In this document: one piece after another, positions 1 through 9,455 of the stretch | How positions within the stretch are numbered: the first letter of the stretch is position 1 | Layout of the letters: every line of letters begins with the position of its first letter | NCBI GenBank assembly: GCA_963521185.1 | Contig: CAUQTV010000004.1 | Location: 310,001-374,000, forward strand | Origin: Enterobacter_D sp963521185 | GTDB taxonomy: Bacteria; Pseudomonadota; Gammaproteobacteria; Enterobacterales; Enterobacteriaceae | Direction: 5' to 3' | Length of the DNA stretch: 64,000 nt | Notes under the pieces: generated by a model | The model's input: only the letters and a program-made list of their open reading frames with translations | Told to the model about the DNA's origin: nothing | The model's database searches: none | Translations under genes and position numbers: made by a program

Positions 1-1027
1 CAAAGAAGTTGCCCTGATGTTCCACAGGCTTGCCGCCAAAGTGCAGCGTCGCGCCGTTTTTCACCGCCTCGTTGACCTGTTTGGTCAGCGTTTCCAGCGC
101 ATCTTTAGATGACAGCGGGCCGAGCGTGGTGCTTTTATCCAGCGGGTCGCCCAGCTTCACCTGGCGGAACGCCTCGGTGTATTGCGTCAGGAATTTGTCC
201 GCCACCGCTTCATGCACGATAAAGCGTTTCGCGGCGGTACAGACCTGACCGGCGTTTTGCAGGCGGGCAAACACACCCACTTTCACCGCTTTGTCCAGAT
301 CGGCATCGTCGAGCACGACAAAGACATCGTTACCGCCCAGCTCCAGCGTCGATTTTTTCAGCTTCTTCGCCGCCTGTGCGGCAACCACGCTCCCCGCTTT
401 TTCCGAGCCGGTCAGCGCCGCCCCCTGCACGCGGTCATCGGCGATAATATTCGCCACCTGATCCGAGGAGATAAACAGGTTGGTGTAAGCCCCCTCCGGC
501 GCACCCGCTTCCCGCACCAGGTGTTCAAACGCTTCGGCACAGTGCGGCACAATACTCGCGTGTTTCACCAGCACCGGATTACCGGCGGCCAGGTTCGGGG
601 CGAGTACGCGCATGAGCTGGTAATAGGGGAAGTTCCAGGGCTCAACGGCCATCAGCACGCCAATGGGGTGATGCTCCACCCATGCCTCACCCAGATCCGA
701 TTCATACTTCACCGGGGCCAGAAACGCTTTTGCATTATCGGCATAATAGCGGGCAATTTTCGCGCACAGCTGCACTTCGGCGCGGCTTTGCTCAATGAGT
801 TTACCCATGTCCTGGGTGGCAATTTTTGCCAGCTCGTCCACGTGGCTTTCCATCAGATCCGCCAGTCGGTGCAGCACCGGCAGTCGCTGTTCGATATCCC
901 CTTTCGCCCACGACGAATGGTAAAGCGCATCGGCTTTCGTAAGCGCGCTTTCAATATCGGCATCGGTGTGCGACGGGTAGGATTTCACGAGCTGGTTGGT
1001 AAAAGGATTCACTGTCTGGTACGCCAT
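1..1027 (-). CDS. NAD(P)-dependent aldehyde dehydrogenase, succinate-semialdehyde dehydrogenase-like (partial)
   Basis: The first 342 codons are visible and the 3' end runs off the window. The product belongs to the aldehyde dehydrogenase superfamily, which oxidises aldehydes to acids. The catalytic landmarks are present: Asn132 in WNFP, the general base Glu229 in ELGGND and the nucleophile Cys263 in GQVC. Overall likeness to Sad/YneI-type succinate-semialdehyde dehydrogenases is from memory of the family, so the substrate is inferred. The ATG at 1027 is preceded by AGAGGT at good spacing. It is divergent from the VOC gene, with 186 bp between them and no obvious operator. Confidence 0.88.
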   Translation of the reverse strand, partial: MAYQTVNPFTNQLVKSYPSHTDADIESALTKADALYHSSWAKGDIEQRLPVLHRLADLMESHVDELAKIATQDMGKLIEQSRAEVQLCAKIARYYADNAKAFLAPVKYESDLGEAWVEHHPIGVLMAVEPWNFPYYQLMRVLAPNLAAGNPVLVKHASIVPHCAEAFEHLVREAGAPEGAYTNLFISSDQVANIIADDRVQGAALTGSEKAGSVVAAQAAKKLKKSTLELGGNDVFVVLDDADLDKAVKVGVFARLQNAGQVCTAAKRFIVHEAVADKFLTQYTEAFRQVKLGDPLDKSTTLGPLSSKDALETLTKQVNEAVKNGATLHFGGKPVEHQGNFF

Positions 1028-1213
1028 ATCAATTACCTCTTGATGAGCAGTAAAAAATGCTTAAGAGGTTAATAAGGGTAGTTGAGATCGCTGGCACGAA
1101 GCGTAAAGATGCGTATAAACGGACTGTTCTTAATTTTTAGACTGGCGTTTTAACCGCCTCGCCTTCTACCCTTATCCCTATGGATAAATGAGCCACATTC
1201 AACAGGAGGCGGG

Positions 1214-1735
1214 ATGGTTGATACATCGATTAGCGGAATGGATCACATTGGGATCACGGTACCGGACATTGAACAAGCGACGACGTTTTTGTGCGATGCG
1301 TTGGGCGCTGAGCTGATTTACACCTCGGTATCGCCGGGCGATCCGCTGGATCAGGATGCGCAACAGCACACGCTACGCTTAGCGCCGGGCACGCAGGTGA
1401 AAGCGGTCAGAATGCTGAAACTGCATCACGGGCCGGGTATTGAGCTGTTCGAAATGCACGGTGCGGATCAGCACGATCCGCCGCGGGCAAGTGATTACGG
1501 ACTACAGCACTTTGCCGTCTACGCGAAAGATATCGATGCGGCCATCCGGCGCTTTGTGCAGGTGGGGGGCGTGATGTTCACCGAACCGAAAGCGCTCAGC
1601 TTCCCCACCGAGCGCGGCGAGGGTAATGTCTTCTGCTACGGACGCACACCGTGGGGCGGAATCATTGAATTTATCTCGCGCCCGTCGCCGATGCCGTATG
1701 AGCACAACACGCCGCTGCGCCGCTGGCAGCCATAA
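1214..1735 (+). CDS. VOC-family (glyoxalase/bleomycin resistance fold) protein
   Basis: This 173-aa protein has the repeated beta-alpha-beta-beta-beta layout of vicinal-oxygen-chelate enzymes. It opens with MDHIGITVPD, a typical first metal-ligand strand, has a second half starting at GLQHFAVYAKD, and ends with the WGGIIEFIS strand that usually carries the last metal-binding Glu. The family includes glyoxalases, dioxygenases and epimerases, and the sequence alone does not give the reaction. AGGAGG lies just upstream of the ATG. It stands alone, divergent from the aldehyde dehydrogenase. Confidence 0.85.
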   Translation: MVDTSISGMDHIGITVPDIEQATTFLCDALGAELIYTSVSPGDPLDQDAQQHTLRLAPGTQVKAVRMLKLHHGPGIELFEMHGADQHDPPRASDYGLQHFAVYAKDIDAAIRRFVQVGGVMFTEPKALSFPTERGEGNVFCYGRTPWGGIIEFISRPSPMPYEHNTPLRRWQP

Positions 1736-1776
1736 TTCTGATTTATGTTTAGCCATCAGGGATCTATGCTTAGCCC

Positions 1777-3060
1777 ATGGAAAAACTCGCTGAATTAAAA
1801 CGTGCCAAGCGTCTGGCGCTGTCGCTGCTGCTGATAGCCGCCGCGACCTTTGTCACTACCCTGTTCCTGCCGCCCGGTTTCTGGGTCAGCGGCGTCAAGG
1901 CCATTGCCGAAGCGGCGATGGTGGGTGCGCTGGCGGACTGGTTTGCGGTGGTGGCGCTATTTCGCCGCGTGCCGATCCCGTTCATCGCCCGGCATACGGC
2001 CATTATCCCGCGCAATAAAGACCGGATTGGCGACAATCTTGGCATTTTCGTGCAGGAAAAATTTCTGGATACCCAGTCGCTTATTGCGCTGATCCGCCGC
2101 CATGAACCGGCGTTGATGATCGGCACATGGTTTAGCCAGCCGGACAACGCCCGCCGCGTGGGACAGCACCTGCTGCAGGTGATGAGCGGGTTTCTTGATC
2201 TCACCGATGACTCGCGCATCCAGGCGCTGCTTAAACGTGCGGTGCACAAGGCCATCGACAAGGTGGATTTGAGCGGCACCAGCGCGCTTATGCTGGAGAG
2301 CCTGACCAAAAATAACCGCCATCAGGTGCTGCTGGATTCGCTGATTTCGCAGTTGGTTGCGCTGCTCCAGCGTGACAGCACGCGTCACTTTATTGCCGTG
2401 CAGGTGGTGCGCTGGCTGAAGACGGAACACCCGCGCACCGCGCGACTGCTGCCCACCGAATGGCTGGGTGAGCACAGCGCGGAACTGGTTGCCAACGCGG
2501 TCAACTCTCTGCTGGACGATATCACCCAGGATCAACAGCATCAGATCCGCCTGGCGTTTGATCGCGCGGCGCAGAAGCTGATCGAGCGCCTGAAAAACGA
2601 TCCCGAAATGGCGGCAAAAGCGGAGCTGACGAAAGCCTGGCTGAAAGAAGATGAGGCCTTTAACCGCTATCTTGCTGAACTGTGGGGCGATCTGCGCAGC
2701 TGGCTGAAAGCCGATATGCAAAGCGACGACTCCCGCGTTAAGCAGCGCATCACCGAAGCCGGGCTGTGGTTTGGCGAAACGCTGGTGGCCGACAACGCCC
2801 TGCGCAGCTCGCTCAACCAGCACCTCGAACAGGCCGCACGCAACGTTGCGCCGGAGTTTGCACAGTTCTTAACGCGCCACATCAGCGACACGGTGAAAAG
2901 CTGGGACGCCAGAGACATGTCGCAGCAAATCGAACTGAATATTGGTAAAGACCTCCAGTTTATCCGCATCAACGGTACGCTGGTCGGCGGCTGCATCGGG
3001 CTTATCCTGTACCTGCTCTCACTGCTTCCGCAGCTTATTTCGCAGGGGTTTCCTGCTTAA
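1777..3060 (+). CDS. yjiN: DUF445 inner-membrane protein YjiN
   Basis: The 427-aa product matches the DUF445 family. It has a membrane helix near residues 14-35, a conserved DWFAVVALFR segment near residue 55, a long helical soluble middle rich in charged residues, and a C-terminal membrane helix (about 400-420). The function of YjiN is not established. Its presence near yjiS/yjiR homologues fits the E. coli yjiM-yjiT neighbourhood, although intervening genes differ. It ends convergently with the GH105 gene, overlapping it by 26 bp. The Shine-Dalgarno is weak. Confidence 0.88.
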   Translation: MEKLAELKRAKRLALSLLLIAAATFVTTLFLPPGFWVSGVKAIAEAAMVGALADWFAVVALFRRVPIPFIARHTAIIPRNKDRIGDNLGIFVQEKFLDTQSLIALIRRHEPALMIGTWFSQPDNARRVGQHLLQVMSGFLDLTDDSRIQALLKRAVHKAIDKVDLSGTSALMLESLTKNNRHQVLLDSLISQLVALLQRDSTRHFIAVQVVRWLKTEHPRTARLLPTEWLGEHSAELVANAVNSLLDDITQDQQHQIRLAFDRAAQKLIERLKNDPEMAAKAELTKAWLKEDEAFNRYLAELWGDLRSWLKADMQSDDSRVKQRITEAGLWFGETLVADNALRSSLNQHLEQAARNVAPEFAQFLTRHISDTVKSWDARDMSQQIELNIGKDLQFIRINGTLVGGCIGLILYLLSLLPQLISQGFPA

Positions 3061-4117
3061 GCTCCAGTAGCAGCAGCATCATCAGCGCCTGCGCATAAGG
3101 CACCGGGGCCATCGCGATGTCGCAATAATACTGGCTGTCGTGCCCGACCATCGTGCCACGCGACGCCTCCAGCACCACGCCGCGATCGTCGATGCGCGCT
3201 TGTAATGCGCGGTAGGCCCGAAGCGCGCACTCACTCACCTCATCGCCGAGCAGACCAAGCCGCACGCTGCGCAACATGCCGTAAGCGATGCCCGCGGTCG
3301 CAGAGGACTCCTGTGGCGACAGCGCATCGTCGAGTACCGTATGCCACATGCCGTTTTCCGCCTGGCAGATGCACAGCGCGCGCACCTGCCGCGTCAGCAC
3401 CTGCGACAAATAACGCTTCACGCTCGCGTCCAGCGATTCGCCCATCAGCTCGATAAACTCCGGGATCGCCACGGTGATCCACGCGTTACCGCGCGCCCAA
3501 AACGCGCCGGCGAAATGGTGCTGGTCGATGAACGTCCAGCCGTGATACCACAGGCCACTGGCGGGATCGCTCAGATAGCGGGTGTGCAGCAAAAACTGGT
3601 ACGCCGCTTCATCGCGAAGATCGCTGCGTTTAAGCGCCACGCCCGCCACGCCGAGAAACAGGCAGGTCATAAACAGCGTGTCATCCCACAACTGCCCGCT
3701 GTTTGGCTGCTCTTTGACCACGTGCTGAAATCCGCCCTCTTCGGTGCGCGGTAGCGTCTGGAGAAGCTGATCCGCCCAGTCGTTCACCACCGCGAGCAGA
3801 TCTGCGCGCTGGCAATGATCCGCCACCAGCGTCAGGGCGATCATCGGGGCGGTGGTATTGATTTGGATCGCGGGCAAGCCACGCGCGATCTGCTGCTCAT
3901 ACCAGCGTAAGATCGACTGCTGTAATACGGCATCGTTTTGCTGACAAGCATAGCGCCAGAAGCCGTACAACCCGACACCGACTTCCCACTCCCACTCTTC
4001 AAACTGAATGGCGAAGTTGTCGCTGCCGCTTGCCTGACCGGGATCACCGAGGTTTTTCATCCGGCAGAAACCGGCCACCACCTTTTCCAGTTCCTGTTGC
4101 AGACAGGCGTCATTCAT
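3035..4117 (-). CDS. Glycoside hydrolase family 105 (unsaturated rhamnogalacturonyl/uronyl hydrolase)
   Basis: This 360-aa protein has the alpha/alpha-barrel pattern of GH88/GH105 enzymes (YteR/YesR), which remove 4,5-unsaturated uronic acids from the ends of oligosaccharides made by pectin lyases. The WDDTLFMT segment holds the expected catalytic Asp (145/146), and the aromatic FWARGNAW and HDSQYYCDIAMAP segments are typical. No signal peptide is seen, so it acts in the cytoplasm. The ATG has AGGAG at 7-nt spacing and overlaps the stop of the upstream gene by 4 bp (ATGA), which indicates translational coupling. The exact substrate is inferred. Confidence 0.85.
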   Translation of the reverse strand: MNDACLQQELEKVVAGFCRMKNLGDPGQASGSDNFAIQFEEWEWEVGVGLYGFWRYACQQNDAVLQQSILRWYEQQIARGLPAIQINTTAPMIALTLVADHCQRADLLAVVNDWADQLLQTLPRTEEGGFQHVVKEQPNSGQLWDDTLFMTCLFLGVAGVALKRSDLRDEAAYQFLLHTRYLSDPASGLWYHGWTFIDQHHFAGAFWARGNAWITVAIPEFIELMGESLDASVKRYLSQVLTRQVRALCICQAENGMWHTVLDDALSPQESSATAGIAYGMLRSVRLGLLGDEVSECALRAYRALQARIDDRGVVLEASRGTMVGHDSQYYCDIAMAPVPYAQALMMLLLLELKQETPAK

Positions 4118-5268
4118 TTTGCATCTCCTGCGTGATAAGCGTGTGGAAATAGACGGTGGACAAGCTGCTGCGCTGTGCGGCGAAGGGCTTTATCCTCCGC
4201 CCAACGCGCCAGTGCAAACAGGCCGGCGTAATCATCTGGTTGGCCCCCGGTATGCTCGCGGGCAAACCACTGGCGAAGGCGATCATTCGCCAGCGCCTGC
4301 TGCGCCTGCCCGGTGCGCCCTGAGGCAATAAACCGCGCTTCTGGCCAGCACTGGCCTGCAAGATATTGCGCAGCATAAAAGGCCAGCGTCGCTGTCTCCC
4401 CGTCAAACACCATCACGTCATTGCCGCGCTCATCACGCCCGTAGCGATAACCCAACACCGTTGAGCGTACGCGCCGCCACAGCAGCGGCGAAAAGTGCGC
4501 GCCTGCGTTACCGGCGACCAGTTCAAGCAGCGGCACCAGTAACGCTTCACTCCCGTGCTCACGGGCGCTGATCCGTTTAAGTGAACTCAGCAACAGGGCA
4601 TTGGCATCGCCATGAAAATCATCAGATTGCATCATCGCAAGCAGCGTCAGCGCCGGGTTGTCGCGTGCGGGTTCGCACGGCTCCTGCGCCCTGAATACGT
4701 CGCCTGAAAGCAGTGTGACGCTAAGCGGTGTCTGGCCCTGATACACCAGTTGCAGTAAAAAAAGCGTGTCACGCTCAAACAGCTCGTCGAGGTGAATCAG
4801 AATGCGATTGCGTCCCACAGTGAGCGGCAGCATCAACTCGCACGCTTGCAGGATATTGCGCGTAAACGGCGTAAAGCAGACAACCTGCGCCCCCGCACAC
4901 CAGATGCGCACGCCGCCGCAGGTCGCCAGCCGGAAGGGATAATCCCCGGCGGTGCGCGCCACCAGTTCGATCTCCAGCCAGCGCTGGACGTGCATCGCCA
5001 CCGGCTGGTAGCCGGAAAACGCGATTGTGCCCTGTGCGTCGGCAACGACACGTTGACGGCATTCGCGCGCCTGTAAGGGATCGATCGTGCGGCGGGCATG
5101 CGTGTCGCGAAACACGCGGCGGCAAAAAGACTCCTGGCTGCAAGTCTCGTCGTCAACGCCCTGCGTCTCGCCGGTATAAAATTCGGCAAAGCGTTCAACC
5201 TGCGCGGGTGAGACCCGAAATTGCGTCAGCGGCTGTCCAAAACGGATCTGTCCGTTATCCCCTGTCAT
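4114..5268 (-). CDS. Unrecognised protein coupled to the GH105 hydrolase
   Basis: I do not recognise this 384-aa protein. It lacks a signal peptide and membrane helices. A central beta-rich stretch (roughly residues 90-180) is followed by a helical C-terminal half with several Trp and Arg. Its stop overlaps the GH105 start by 4 bp, so a joint role in handling unsaturated uronides or another plant sugar is likely but unproven. The ATG at 5268 has GAGGAC just upstream. A GTG eight codons earlier (5292) is possible but has no good ribosome binding site. Confidence 0.7.
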   Translation of the reverse strand: MTGDNGQIRFGQPLTQFRVSPAQVERFAEFYTGETQGVDDETCSQESFCRRVFRDTHARRTIDPLQARECRQRVVADAQGTIAFSGYQPVAMHVQRWLEIELVARTAGDYPFRLATCGGVRIWCAGAQVVCFTPFTRNILQACELMLPLTVGRNRILIHLDELFERDTLFLLQLVYQGQTPLSVTLLSGDVFRAQEPCEPARDNPALTLLAMMQSDDFHGDANALLLSSLKRISAREHGSEALLVPLLELVAGNAGAHFSPLLWRRVRSTVLGYRYGRDERGNDVMVFDGETATLAFYAAQYLAGQCWPEARFIASGRTGQAQQALANDRLRQWFAREHTGGQPDDYAGLFALARWAEDKALRRTAQQLVHRLFPHAYHAGDAK

Positions 5269-5525
5269 CCTGTCCTCGATTGCGTAATGCACCTGTCAGG
5301 CCGCGATCTTCAGGCGTATCACTGTTTCCCGCCATGCCCCGTGAGCCCGGGATTGTCAGAACTGCCCGGCGTTTCACAACTCGCGGTCAGTCCAGGACTT
5401 TTTTGTGAGCGGAGTCACATAAAGCTGGCGAAAGGCGTTAATGAAAGGTCAGACGATCACAGGCGGGAGATAAGCGTGGAGAGAAGCTGTGGGGAGGATC
5501 ACATTTCCCCCCACCTTCGGCGCGT

Positions 5526-7199
5526 TTACGGATTAAGGGCGGCGAGTTCGGCGCTCAGGCTGTCGGCAAGACCGCGTACACGGGTCGCATCGAACATCAC
5601 ATGCAGCCCCGGCGAAGCCTCAGGTTGCTGCTCGCAGAACTGCGCCATTTCCATCGCGCAGCGATACAGCTCCTGAATATTGATATGGCAAATCTCGCGC
5701 ATGCTCCAGCTGTTTTCCACTTCCCTGGCGAAATGCAGCGTGAAAAAGGCTTTTTGCGCGTGCAAAAAAAGCTGGCAATAGAGTGCAAAGCCCTGCCACT
5801 CCTCCCGCCAGCGGCGCTGTAGCGACCAGGGAAATGCCGCCAGGTCTGCGAACGCCAGCGCCTGCTCGCGCAGCGCGATCGCCGCCTGCCGGGCATCGTC
5901 TTTGTGCAGGGCAATCAGCGCCAAATTTTTCGCCGAGGTTTCGACGTCGCTGGCGCAAAAGAAAATATCGCGCTCTGAACCCGGCAGCCAGTCGTTGCGG
6001 TTGAGCTGCCCGTAAAGGCTCCACACCGCCTGGCCGTAGCTTTCCGGTACCTGACTGTGGCGGTGGAACACATGGTCGGAGACATAAATTGCGCGGTAGA
6101 GCACCTGACCGGCCTGCTCCAGCAGCGACTGAAACTGCGCGAAACTCTCGTCATCCGGATGCCAGCCGTAGCATTCATCCAGCCAGTGCATCAGCAATTG
6201 CCCGCGCGTGTGCGGGGTGTCGCTTTGGGATAACAGCCGTGCGCAGGCCACCAGATTGCATGCACTGAGCGTGCCTATCACCCAGTGGTTATCGACCCCC
6301 TCCCAGCTGGTTTTGCACACCGCGCCACGAATAGCCGGATTGCTTCGACACCACAGCAGACGCCCCTGCAATTCATCAATACGCGGAAACGGGAACACGC
6401 CCCAGCCGACTTCTTCACCGACCAAATCGATGTCCACCCAGACTTCGCGATCGCGCACATCGAGCAGGATCGGATTATTAGGAAATACAGGCCAGAAACG
6501 CTCCGGCGTGAGTTTAATCGAGACAGAAACACTTTCCGGTAGATCGCGGATCGCTGCCAGCACGTTTCCCACGTCATGGTTACCCGCCGGAAATACGCGC
6601 AGCACCAGGTGTTTATTTTCCCGCTGCATGGCGCGGCTCATGGCGTTAAAACAGCGGCTGTAGCGCGCCAGGCTTTGGGCATCCACGCGCTGTGTTTCGG
6701 CCTCGCTTAGCGGGGTCACGTCCCAGTTAGGGCGCGTAATGGGCAGCAGACCGTCGGTATTGGAGAGTGCGATGGTAAGGCCTGTGAGTGCGGGAATGCG
6801 CTGGCAAATTAACGCGATTTTCTCAGCCAGATAGGTACTCCAGAAATCAACGTCAAACTGCACGCCGTGCTGATCATCAAGCAGATGCGGATGCATCACC
6901 AGCAGGTCCGTCGGGAAGCTTAGCTCTTTGGCCTGTAGGTAAAATTTGAGTCCCTTTTGCTGGCAGTACTCCCCCAGGCGGTTGAGGTAAACGCAGCGGG
7001 CGCGCTGCTGGCTGGAGAGCCGATCGTTGTAGTGATGCGGCGTATAGCCCTTCGGCGTGACCAGCTTGTCGAACAGATCGGCCTGGCCGACGATGATCGT
7101 ATTAAAATCGTGCGTTATCGCCCAGGCCACCAGCTGACAGGCCTTTTCCCAGTTCCAGAATTCCTGATTATTTAACTCAAGCGCCCGCGTTTCCCACAT
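5526..7199 (-). CDS. Unrecognised 557-aa protein, possible TIM-barrel glycosidase
   Basis: The N-terminal two thirds alternates predicted beta strands (for example FNTIIVGQ, LKFYLQAKEL, LTGLTIALSN, HLVLRVFP) with helices in a manner suggesting a TIM barrel. The C-terminal third is helical. No signal peptide is present. The layout recalls cytoplasmic glycoside hydrolases such as alpha-glucuronidases, but I cannot place it in a family. It is co-directional with, and 257 bp upstream of, the 384-aa gene and the GH105 hydrolase. The 233 bp before the next gene contains a GC-rich hairpin (5489-5514) without a clear U-tract. Confidence 0.7.
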   Translation of the reverse strand: MWETRALELNNQEFWNWEKACQLVAWAITHDFNTIIVGQADLFDKLVTPKGYTPHHYNDRLSSQQRARCVYLNRLGEYCQQKGLKFYLQAKELSFPTDLLVMHPHLLDDQHGVQFDVDFWSTYLAEKIALICQRIPALTGLTIALSNTDGLLPITRPNWDVTPLSEAETQRVDAQSLARYSRCFNAMSRAMQRENKHLVLRVFPAGNHDVGNVLAAIRDLPESVSVSIKLTPERFWPVFPNNPILLDVRDREVWVDIDLVGEEVGWGVFPFPRIDELQGRLLWCRSNPAIRGAVCKTSWEGVDNHWVIGTLSACNLVACARLLSQSDTPHTRGQLLMHWLDECYGWHPDDESFAQFQSLLEQAGQVLYRAIYVSDHVFHRHSQVPESYGQAVWSLYGQLNRNDWLPGSERDIFFCASDVETSAKNLALIALHKDDARQAAIALREQALAFADLAAFPWSLQRRWREEWQGFALYCQLFLHAQKAFFTLHFAREVENSWSMREICHINIQELYRCAMEMAQFCEQQPEASPGLHVMFDATRVRGLADSLSAELAALNP

Positions 7200-7221
7200 C
7201 GCTCTACTCCCTGATCGTTGC

Positions 7222-7233
7222 CTGAAATTTCAG
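7222..7233. promoter_or_regulatory. 12-bp perfect palindrome upstream of the 557-aa gene
   Basis: CTGAAATTTCAG is a perfect palindrome 22 bp upstream of the start of the 557-aa gene. Its place in the leader or promoter suggests a repressor site for the sugar-utilisation cluster. It does not match the longer KdgR consensus. The regulator is unknown. Confidence 0.35.
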
Positions 7234-7325
7234 TTAATTGGCGATAATGACACCAAATTCTGTAACGGGCGTAAGGGAAAAGCGTCAAATCGCGCGCTCG
7301 CGCAAAAAATGTTGCTGCGGCCGGA

Positions 7326-8393
7326 TCAGGCCTGTTCCACCACGTAGCGCGTGGCTTCAAAGCGGTTAAGGAACAGATGCATCAGAAATACCAGCGTGAC
7401 GGTGACCAGCAGCGATACCGTCACCGAGGCGATGCGGTACACATCGCTGAACACCAGATCCTGATTCGGGTGCATGTTTTGCCCGAACATAATGCCAAGC
7501 GTAGTGATGCTGGCAAAGCCGACGCCCGCCCCCACCTTTTCCATCGCGTGCAGCCGTGCGCCAAATCCCAGCCCCAGGCCAATCAGCGGCATCATCAACA
7601 GCATATGGCTACTGTGATCGTAGAGCACCAGTTGCACCAGCAGCACGTACAAACAGCCGATGATGACCCCCACCACGCGCCACAGTGAACTCAGTACCGC
7701 GCCGCGATAATGCATGGGAAACAGCGTCAGAATGCCCGCCATCAGCGCCGACAGCGAGTCGCTCAGGTTGCACACCTGGAAGACGACAAAAATCAGCGTC
7801 GCCACCGTGCCGGAGAGCAGCGACTCATGGCGCACGCGTGCGGCGTTCTTTTCGATCATCGGCGGGCGCTGACGCGGCCCAACATCCGGGATTAAATAGT
7901 TCAACAGCGCGCTCAGGCTCACCGCCATCACGCTCGCTTCAAGGTTTGAGAACAGCAGCACGTGCCAGTCGTTGGTCGGGTAGCTCATAAAATTGAGCAT
8001 CACGCTCTGGCACACCACGCCCATCGATCCGAAGAGAAACAGCGGCCCCTGGCTCATAAAGCGAAAGCGCATCACGTAGAGGCCAAAGACCACCAGCGTC
8101 ATGATCACCGGCCATTGCGATAAATAGCCGATGATCAGCACCATTTCAACGCAGTTAAGCGCCGCACTGAAAATGAACTGCGTGGCAACGTGACGATTAA
8201 ACACCGGCACCAGCGACATCAGCATCAGCGGGTAAACGACAAAAAAGACGCCATATTGCGTGCTGTAAAAGCTCGACACGCTCAGGGCGATAACCCCGGC
8301 CACCGCGATACGCAGCGTCTGGCGAAAATCATTCGCCGTGTAGACCACGTTATCGTGCGGCGTGAAGACCCGCGCCAGCGTGTTAATAGACAT
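7326..8393 (-). CDS. DUF2955/FUSC-like inner-membrane transporter component
   Basis: This 355-aa protein is strongly hydrophobic, with two blocks of about five membrane helices (residues about 25-145 and 205-335) separated by a short charged loop. That matches DUF2955 proteins of the fusaric-acid-resistance/aromatic-acid-efflux type. These act with an HlyD-type periplasmic adaptor, which is encoded directly upstream and overlaps by 11 bp. The ATG at 8393 gives the expected N-terminus. An in-frame extension to 8552 lies fully inside the HlyD gene and reads as random sequence. The exported substrate is unknown. Confidence 0.85.
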   Translation of the reverse strand: MSINTLARVFTPHDNVVYTANDFRQTLRIAVAGVIALSVSSFYSTQYGVFFVVYPLMLMSLVPVFNRHVATQFIFSAALNCVEMVLIIGYLSQWPVIMTLVVFGLYVMRFRFMSQGPLFLFGSMGVVCQSVMLNFMSYPTNDWHVLLFSNLEASVMAVSLSALLNYLIPDVGPRQRPPMIEKNAARVRHESLLSGTVATLIFVVFQVCNLSDSLSALMAGILTLFPMHYRGAVLSSLWRVVGVIIGCLYVLLVQLVLYDHSSHMLLMMPLIGLGLGFGARLHAMEKVGAGVGFASITTLGIMFGQNMHPNQDLVFSDVYRIASVTVSLLVTVTLVFLMHLFLNRFEATRYVVEQA

Positions 8394-9450
8394 AATGCAG
8401 CAGGCTGACGAGATGGATTTGCAGGCCAGAGAAGAAGCGGGCGAACGGCCCTTCGCTATTGTAAAGCTGAACAGTGGCACGCGCACCGGTCGGTAAGCGC
8501 TGATCCAGCGGCTCATCCAGCGCCACGTGAATACGCATGCGCTGTGCGTCACGCACCCAGCGGTTGGAAGATTCGGGTTCGGAGAGCGAGCCGTTTACCG
8601 CCTCCTGACCCGCCAGCACACCGGCGTCGCGGCTGGTGACGTGGGCGCGGAACACCTTGCCCGGCAGCGCATCAAACACCACCGCCGCGTCGGATCCATT
8701 GCGCGTGTGGCGCAGGCTCTTTTCGCGAAAATCCGCCACGATATCCGTTTTGTCACTCACCAGCGCCAGCGCCGCCGAACCGGCTGACGCATACCAGCCG
8801 GGACTTAACTGCAAGTTACTGATGGTGCCATCCGCCTCGGCGCGAATTTGCGTCCACGCCAGGTTGAGCTGCGCCTGCGCCAGCGCGTTGCGGTATTTTT
8901 GCAGCGTAACGTTGCGGTCGTCGTTTTTATCGCCGCGCTCAATGGTCAGCTCATGAATGTTGGCCTGCAACGTGTTCACCGACTGCTCGCTGCTCTGCCA
9001 GGTAGTGCGGACTTTATCAAGATCCTGCTGCGACACGTTTTGCAGGGCGCTCAGCCGCTGGTAGCGATCAAAGGTGACGCTATCGTTACGCGCGGTTAAC
9101 TCAGCGGTTTTCAGGTTCGCCTGCGCGGCGGCAATTTTCGCGTCAAGCTGCTGGTTGCCGAGACGGGCCTGCTGCCAGGCAATCTGTGCGGCCTCAACGC
9201 TGTTGTTAAACGGCGTGGTGTCCAGTTCGAACAGCAGGTCGCCCTTTTTTACCTGGCTGTTATTGTGCACGTGGACGTGCGCAACATAGCCCGATACCCG
9301 TGACGATACCGGTGTGACTACGCGCATCACGGTGGCGTCTGGCGTCAGCGGGATCCAGATATCGGCGACGATAAAATAGATAAACATCAACAGGAAAGAG
9401 GCAATACTCACCCTTACCCAGCGGGCAAATTTTTGTTCAGGCGTCATCAT
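8383..9450 (-). CDS. HlyD-family membrane-fusion (periplasmic adaptor) protein
   Basis: The 355-aa product has one N-terminal membrane anchor (residues about 13-33), a lipoyl-like half motif around VSGYVAHVHVHNN, a coiled-coil hairpin of about 100 residues (about 80-190), and a second lipoyl/beta-barrel region. This is the EmrA/AaeA architecture. It should link the DUF2955 inner-membrane partner to an outer-membrane channel. It lies 5 bp downstream of the MarR gene, and all three genes form one operon. The Shine-Dalgarno is weak, suggesting coupling to the MarR gene. Confidence 0.9.
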   Translation of the reverse strand: MMTPEQKFARWVRVSIASFLLMFIYFIVADIWIPLTPDATVMRVVTPVSSRVSGYVAHVHVHNNSQVKKGDLLFELDTTPFNNSVEAAQIAWQQARLGNQQLDAKIAAAQANLKTAELTARNDSVTFDRYQRLSALQNVSQQDLDKVRTTWQSSEQSVNTLQANIHELTIERGDKNDDRNVTLQKYRNALAQAQLNLAWTQIRAEADGTISNLQLSPGWYASAGSAALALVSDKTDIVADFREKSLRHTRNGSDAAVVFDALPGKVFRAHVTSRDAGVLAGQEAVNGSLSEPESSNRWVRDAQRMRIHVALDEPLDQRLPTGARATVQLYNSEGPFARFFSGLQIHLVSLLHYVY

Positions 9451-9455
9451 AATTA

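Noticed and set aside
182..1072. Long open frame on the plus strand opposite the aldehyde dehydrogenase
   Set aside because: The minus-strand frame encodes an intact enzyme with catalytic residues; the plus frame is compositionally odd (His/Arg rich) and has no family features.
1957..2823. 288-codon frame opposite yjiN
   Set aside because: Antisense shadow of a conserved DUF445 protein in GC-rich DNA.
5489..5514. GC-rich hairpin after the 557-aa gene as an intrinsic terminator
   Set aside because: It has a bulge and no U-tract downstream on the minus strand; it may only be a processing structure.
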